Shown here: piece by piece, positions 52,849-64,000 of the stretch
How positions within the stretch are numbered: the stretch's first letter is position 1
Layout: every line of letters begins with the position of its first letter
DNA from: Arthrobacter crusticola
GTDB lineage: Bacteria > Actinomycetota > Actinomycetes > Actinomycetales > Micrococcaceae
Direction: 5' to 3'
Length of the DNA: 64,000 nt
Assembly: GCF_004357995.1 (NCBI RefSeq)
Contig: NZ_SMTK01000002.1
Coordinates: 744,001 to 808,000 of the forward strand
The notes under the pieces: generated by a model
Told to the model about the DNA's origin: nothing
The model's input: only the letters and a program-made list of their open reading frames with translations
Database searches by the model: none
Translations under genes and position numbers: made by a program

Positions 52849-52854
52849 ATCCTA
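52849..52854 (-). promoter_or_regulatory. -10 hexamer of the HExxH gene (leaderless)
   Basis: TAGGAT on the minus strand, spacer ATCCGC, then ATG at 52842. Confidence 0.6.
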
Positions 52855-52867
52855 GTTCCCGGTCAAT

Positions 52868-52873
52868 TAGACT
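52868..52873 (+). promoter_or_regulatory. -10 hexamer of pheST
   Basis: TAGACT, predicting a start near 52880 and a leader of about 108 bases before pheS. GGGAAGTT and AACTTCCC in the leader can form an 8-bp stem. No T-box or Phe-rich leader peptide is visible. Confidence 0.5.
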
Positions 52874-52987
52874 GGCCATGCCGGGAAGTTGGTGTGCAAC
52901 CGCCGCTCCCGGAACTTCCCCGATCGGCTCCGCAGGCTTCCTGCGTCCGCCGGACCCGCAAACGAGAGTGCTAGGTAAGCCATCCCG

Positions 52988-54070
52988 ATGTCTAACTCCC
53001 ACGAGCAAGTCGGGGCCGGGAGCCCCGGCGCCGAAATACCCGACCCCCTTGATGCCGCGGCCGTCTCCGCGGCGGTCGAGAAGGCCCTGGCCGACATCGC
53101 AGCGGCCGACACCCTCGATGCACTCAAGGCGGTCCGGATTGCGCACACCGGGGAGAAGTCGGCCCTCAGCCTGGCCAACCGCGGTATCGGAGCCCTCGCC
53201 AAGGACCAGAAGGCCGCCGCCGGCAAGAACATCGGCCCCGCCCGCGGCAGGATCAACGCCGCGCTCGCCGCCCGCACCCTCGAACTCGAGGCCGAACGCG
53301 ACGCGCGGATCCTCGTCGAGGAGGCTGTCGACGTCACCGCCGCCCCGCAGCGGCGGCGCATGGGCGCCCGGCACCCGCTGTCCACCCTGCAGGAACGCGT
53401 CACCGACGTCTTCGTCGGCATGGGCTGGGAGATCGCCGAGGGTCCGGAGCTCGAGTCGGAGTGGTTCAACTTCGACGCCCTGAACTTCAAGCCGGACCAC
53501 CCGGCGCGCGAAATGCAGGACACGTTCTTCGTCGAGCCGCCCAGCGCCCACCTGGTGCTGCGCACCCACACCTCCCCGGTCCAGGTGCGCTCCATGCTCG
53601 AGCGCGAGCTGCCCATCTATGTGCTGTGCCCCGGGAAGGTCTTCCGCACCGACGAGCTCGACGCCACCCACACGCCGGTCTTCCACCAGTTCGAGGGCCT
53701 CGCCATCGACAAGGGCCTCACCATGGCCGACCTCGTGGGAACCCTCGAGCACTTCACCCGGCAGCTGTTCGGAGCGGAGGCGAAGGTCCGCCTGAGGCCG
53801 AACTACTTCCCGTTCACCGAGCCGAGCGCCGAGCTGGACATCTGGCACCCCGGAGCCAAGGGCGGTCCGCAGTGGATCGAGTGGGGCGGCTGCGGCATGG
53901 TGAACCCGAACGTGCTGCGCGCTGCCGGGATCGACCCCGAGGTCTACTCCGGGTTCGCCTTCGGCATGGGGATCGAGCGGGCGCTCATGTTCCGCAATGA
54001 GGTCAGCGACATGCACGACATGATCGAGGGCGACGTACGTTTCAGCCAACACTTCGGGATGGAGATCTAA
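52988..54070 (+). CDS. pheS: Phenylalanine-tRNA ligase alpha subunit
   Basis: A 360-residue class II synthetase catalytic subunit. The N-terminal coiled coil (residues about 20-105) binds t[26 protein letters not shown] begins the core. [10 protein letters not shown] is motif 2 neighbourhood, and [15 protein letters not shown] is motif 3. pheT starts directly after the stop codon. Confidence 0.97.
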   Translation: MSNSHEQVGAGSPGAEIPDPLDAAAVSAAVEKALADIAAADTLDALKAVRIAHTGEKSALSLANRGIGALAKDQKAAAGKNIGPARGRINAALAARTLELEAERDARILVEEAVDVTAAPQRRRMGARHPLSTLQERVTDVFVGMGWEIAEGPELESEWFNFDALNFKPDHPAREMQDTFFVEPPSAHLVLRTHTSPVQVRSMLERELPIYVLCPGKVFRTDELDATHTPVFHQFEGLAIDKGLTMADLVGTLEHFTRQLFGAEAKVRLRPNYFPFTEPSAELDIWHPGAKGGPQWIEWGGCGMVNPNVLRAAGIDPEVYSGFAFGMGIERALMFRNEVSDMHDMIEGDVRFSQHFGMEI

Positions 54071-56614
54071 GTGAGAATCCCCCTTTCATGGCTGCGGGAG
54101 TTCGCCGCAGTGCCCGCCGACGCCACAGCGGAAGGCGTCCTGGCCGACCTGGTCACCGTGGGCTTCGAGGAGGAGGCGGTCCACCGTCCCGTCGACGAGC
54201 TGAAGGGCCCCATCGTCGTGGGCCAGGTGCTCAGCATCGTCAAGGAACCCCAGTCCAACGGCAAGACCATCAACTGGTGCCAGGTGCGCGTTGTGCCCGA
54301 AGGCGCCGAGCAGACCCTGACCGGTGAGGGCATCGACCCCTCGGGCGTGCAGGGCATCGTCTGCGGCGCCCACAACTTCGCCGAGGGCGACAAGGTGGTC
54401 ATGACCCTGCCCGGGGCCCTGCTGCCGGGAAACTTCGCCATCACCCCGCGCAAGACCTACGGACACCTCTCGGCCGGCATGATCGCCTCGGTGCGTGAAC
54501 TGGGCATCGGCGAGGACCACGACGGCATCCTGGTGCTCTCCACCCTGGGCCTTGACCCCGAGGTGGGCTCCGACGCCCTGGAGCTGCTCGGACTGTACGA
54601 CGAGGCCGCCGAGATCAACGTCACCCCCGACCGCGGGTACGCCTTCTCCCTCCGGGGCGTCGCCCGCGAGTACGCCCACGCCACGGGGACCAAGTTCACG
54701 GACCCGGCCGGCGCCGTCACCGTCCCCGAGTCCTCCGGGCCCGGGTACCCCGTGCGGCTCGAGGATACGGCCCCGATCTACGGCCGGCCCGGCTGCGACC
54801 GGTTCGTGGCGCGCACCGTGCGCGGCGTCGATCCGACCCGGCCCACCCCGCCCTGGCTGGCCGCGCGCCTGCGGCTGGCCGGAATGCGCTCGATCTCGCT
54901 GCTCGTCGACATCTCCAACTACGTGATGCTCGAACTCGGGCAGCCGCTCCACTTCTACGACCTCGACCGGCTGTCCGGCGACATCGTGGTGCGGCGCGCC
55001 GCCGAGGGCGAAAAGCTGAAGACCCTCGACGACAAGGAGCGCGCCCTCGATCCGGGCGACCTGCTGATCACCGACGCCTCCGGACCGATCGGCATCGCCG
55101 GGGTGATGGGCGGTGCGGCGACGGAGGTCTCCGCAGCGACGGCGAACGTGCTGATCGAATCGGCCCACTTCGAGGAGGTCAGCATCGGCCGCTCCCGGCG
55201 CCGCCACCGCCTGCCCTCCGAGGCGTCGAAGCGCTTCGAGCGCGGCGTTGACTGGCACGTTGCCGACATCGCGGCCCAGCGCGCCGTCGAACTCATCATT
55301 CAACTCGCCGGTGGAACCGCCGACACCACCGCCACCGACGCCGGGACGGCCCCGGAGCCGCGCCGGATCGACCTGCCGGAGGGCTTCCCCGCCCGGCTGA
55401 TCGGGCTGGACTTCACCCCGGAGCAGATCACCGGCACCCTTGAGGATCTCGGCGCCGCCGTCACGGCGCAGGACGGCGGCCACCAGGTGGTCCCGCCGAG
55501 CTGGCGCCCCGACCTTGAGACGCGCGAGGACCTCACCGAGGAAATCATCCGGCTCGTCGGCTTCGACAAGATCCCGTCCTCGCTGCCGACGGCGCCCCCG
55601 GGGCGCGGGCTGACCCGCCTGCAGCAGCAGCGCCGCCGCCTGCTGAACGCCCTCGCCGCGGCCGGGCTCACCGAGGTGCTTTCCTACCCGTTTGTCTCCA
55701 AGGCCTCGAACGACACCTTCGGTTCCGCGGAGGAGGGCGTGCCGGCCCGGGCCGTGAAGCTGGCGAACCCGCTCAGCGCCGAACTCGGATACCTGCGCAC
55801 CTCCGTGCTGCCGGGACTGCTTGACATCGTCCGGCGCAACGTCTCCCGCGGGTTCCGCGACCTTGCCCTGATGGAGACCGGCCTGGTGTTCCTCCCGGGT
55901 GAATCCATGGGCACCGAAAGCATCCCGCCCCTTGGCGTGCGCCCGCCGGAGGAGGTGCTCGACGCCCTGTACGAGGGGATCCCGCACCAGCCGCAGCTGA
56001 TCGCCGCCGTCTTCACCGGCCATGAAACTCCCGCCGGCCCTGGACTGGCGCCGCGGGCCTGGGACTGGGCCGACGCAGTGGATGCCGTACGCCTGATGGG
56101 TGAGGTCACCGGCGTCGACCTCGTCGTCGAGCAGGGCGCGCACCAGGCCTTCCATCCCGGGCGCACCGCACGCATCCGGCTGCGCAGCGGGGAGGTCCTT
56201 GGCTACGCGGGAGAACTGCACCCGAAGCTCACGGCGGCCTCGGATCTTCCGGCCCGGACCGTGGCGCTTGAAATCAACGCCGACCTGCTGTTCGAGGCGG
56301 CCCCTGATGTCATCGTGGCGCGGGACCTCTCCACCTTCCCGGCATCCACCCAGGACGTGGCGCTGGTCGTCGCGGAGGACGTCCCGTCCTCGGCCGTGCT
56401 TGAAGCCCTGCGCGAGGGGGCGGGGGACCTCCTCGAGGACCTGAGCCTGTTCGACGTGTACTCGGGCCCTGGCATCGACGAGGGGAAGAAGTCCCTCGCC
56501 TTCGCCCTGCGCTTCCGCGCACCGGACCGCACGCTCACCGTCGAGGAGGCGAGCGCCGCCCGCAGCTCTGCCATCGCTGTGGCCGCCGAACGGTTCGGCG
56601 CCTTCCAGCGCTGA
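54071..56614 (+). CDS. pheT: Phenylalanine-tRNA ligase beta subunit
   Basis: An 847-residue beta subunit with the EMAP/tRNA-binding-like domain (about residues 40-150), B3/B4 editing domain (about 215-390, including GVMGGAATEVS), B5 domain and the C-terminal ferredoxin-fold anticodon-binding domain (SAVLEALREGAGDLLEDLSLFDVY). The GTG start is adjacent to the pheS stop. A hairpin follows the gene. Confidence 0.97.
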   Translation: MRIPLSWLREFAAVPADATAEGVLADLVTVGFEEEAVHRPVDELKGPIVVGQVLSIVKEPQSNGKTINWCQVRVVPEGAEQTLTGEGIDPSGVQGIVCGAHNFAEGDKVVMTLPGALLPGNFAITPRKTYGHLSAGMIASVRELGIGEDHDGILVLSTLGLDPEVGSDALELLGLYDEAAEINVTPDRGYAFSLRGVAREYAHATGTKFTDPAGAVTVPESSGPGYPVRLEDTAPIYGRPGCDRFVARTVRGVDPTRPTPPWLAARLRLAGMRSISLLVDISNYVMLELGQPLHFYDLDRLSGDIVVRRAAEGEKLKTLDDKERALDPGDLLITDASGPIGIAGVMGGAATEVSAATANVLIESAHFEEVSIGRSRRRHRLPSEASKRFERGVDWHVADIAAQRAVELIIQLAGGTADTTATDAGTAPEPRRIDLPEGFPARLIGLDFTPEQITGTLEDLGAAVTAQDGGHQVVPPSWRPDLETREDLTEEIIRLVGFDKIPSSLPTAPPGRGLTRLQQQRRRLLNALAAAGLTEVLSYPFVSKASNDTFGSAEEGVPARAVKLANPLSAELGYLRTSVLPGLLDIVRRNVSRGFRDLALMETGLVFLPGESMGTESIPPLGVRPPEEVLDALYEGIPHQPQLIAAVFTGHETPAGPGLAPRAWDWADAVDAVRLMGEVTGVDLVVEQGAHQAFHPGRTARIRLRSGEVLGYAGELHPKLTAASDLPARTVALEINADLLFEAAPDVIVARDLSTFPASTQDVALVVAEDVPSSAVLEALREGAGDLLEDLSLFDVYSGPGIDEGKKSLAFALRFRAPDRTLTVEEASAARSSAIAVAAERFGAFQR

Positions 56615-56621
56615 GGCACGG

Positions 56622-56661
56622 CGGCGGCACCGGGGCAGTTCGCCTGCACCCGGTGCCGCCG
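56622..56661 (+). terminator. Hairpin terminator after pheT
   Basis: CGGCGGCACCGGG and CCCGGTGCCGCCG form a 13-bp perfect stem around a 14-base loop, beginning eight bases after the pheT stop. No U-tract. Confidence 0.6.
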
Positions 56662-56814
56662 GCGTCCGGATCCCGCGAACTGCTTCCCCGCGGGGGTGGA
56701 GGGAGTTCCGTCACCACGGCATCCCTGCCGGAAGCCCTAGCCATGCCCGGCAGGTTCAACGAGCGGCCCCCAGGCCTGCCTCGCGGCGTACCGGGGCTGA
56801 TCCCTCCGCCGGGC

Positions 56815-60108
<3,294 letters not shown>

Positions 60109-60122
60109 GAAAAGGACCGAAC

Positions 60123-63904
<3,782 letters not shown>

Positions 63905-63908
<4 letters not shown>

Positions 63909-64000
63909 CCGAACGCATTGTTCTCGCCTACTCCGGCGGACTCGACACCTCGGTGGCCATCGGCTGGATCGCCGAGGCCACCGGCGCCGAGGTGATCGCC
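63905..64000 (+). CDS. argG: Argininosuccinate synthase, 5' end only
   Basis: The first 32 codons, cut by the window end. [20 protein letters not shown] contains the SGGLDTS ATP-pyrophosphatase loop of argininosuccinate synthase. The GTG overlaps the argR stop (GTGA), so argG continues the arginine operon. Confidence 0.95.

Noticed and set aside
52879-52987. Attenuator or T-box before pheS
   Set aside because: No T-box motif, no Phe-rich leader peptide and no terminator/antiterminator pair were found; only an 8-bp stem with a long loop.

Overview
The window is one contiguous stretch of a high-GC actinobacterial core chromosome. Gene order (rbfA-truB-ribF-rpsO-pnp-M16 peptidase, dapB/dapA-rnj-ftsK-pgsA-clgR-recA-recX-miaB-miaA-dapF-hflX-dinG-lexA, hisCBH-priA, infC-rpmI-rplT, pheST, argCJBDFRG), many GTG starts and a LexA operator of the TCGAAC-N4-GTTCGA type point to a Micrococcaceae (Arthrobacter-like) organism. 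This assignment is inference from gene content and order. I see no rRNA, tRNA, CRISPR array, prophage or insertion sequence.

Layout. (1) 1-9976: ribosome maturation and RNA decay (rbfA, truB, ribF, rpsO, pnp), three small membrane proteins after truB, an antisense aminotransferase and an M16 peptidase. (2) 10047-14261: a divergent molybdenum cofactor cluster (moaD-moaA on minus; moeA-moaC-mogA-moaE on plus) lying between the M16 peptidase gene and dapB. (3) 14281-19564: lysine/peptidoglycan precursor genes dapB and dapA, split by an inverted acyltransferase-like membrane gene, then RNase J. (4) 19671-27540: ftsK, pgsA, a CinA-type amidase, clgR, a MarR regulator, DUF3046, recA and an unusual recX with a tandem-repeat N-terminus. 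(5) 27639-38544: tRNA modification (miaB, miaA), dapF, hflX, a DinG-type helicase, a diguanylate cyclase, lexA and a divergent LysM protein. (6) 38623-44287: a partial histidine operon carrying a 51-residue membrane protein, an SseB-like protein and an MFS permease. (7) 44428-49395: DUF1844, infC-rpmI-rplT, an rRNA methyltransferase and a second MFS permease. (8) 49676-57780: small acidic ORF, Nudix hydrolase, SOS-box radical SAM protein, pcp, pheST, quinone oxidoreductase. (9) 57911-64000: argC-J-B-D-F-R and the 5' end of argG.

Two regulatory themes recur. First, about fifteen genes have a TANNNT -10-like hexamer exactly 6-7 bases before the start codon with no usable Shine-Dalgarno sequence, which is the architecture of leaderless mRNAs. 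Second, LexA-type SOS boxes precede recA, lexA/LysM and a radical SAM gene, so the damage regulator and several likely targets sit in the same window. The arginine operon carries its own repressor gene and twin ARG-box-like repeats at argC.

I did not find a defence island or an obviously new multi-gene system. The most unusual items are the RecX repeat domain, the SOS-controlled radical SAM gene whose stop codon lies in a 15-bp triplication, the ATT-initiated and C-terminally extended infC, a 17-base poly-C run, a perfect 34-bp palindrome inside a small peptidase-like gene, and a four-copy 16-bp repeat that merges into a promoter.
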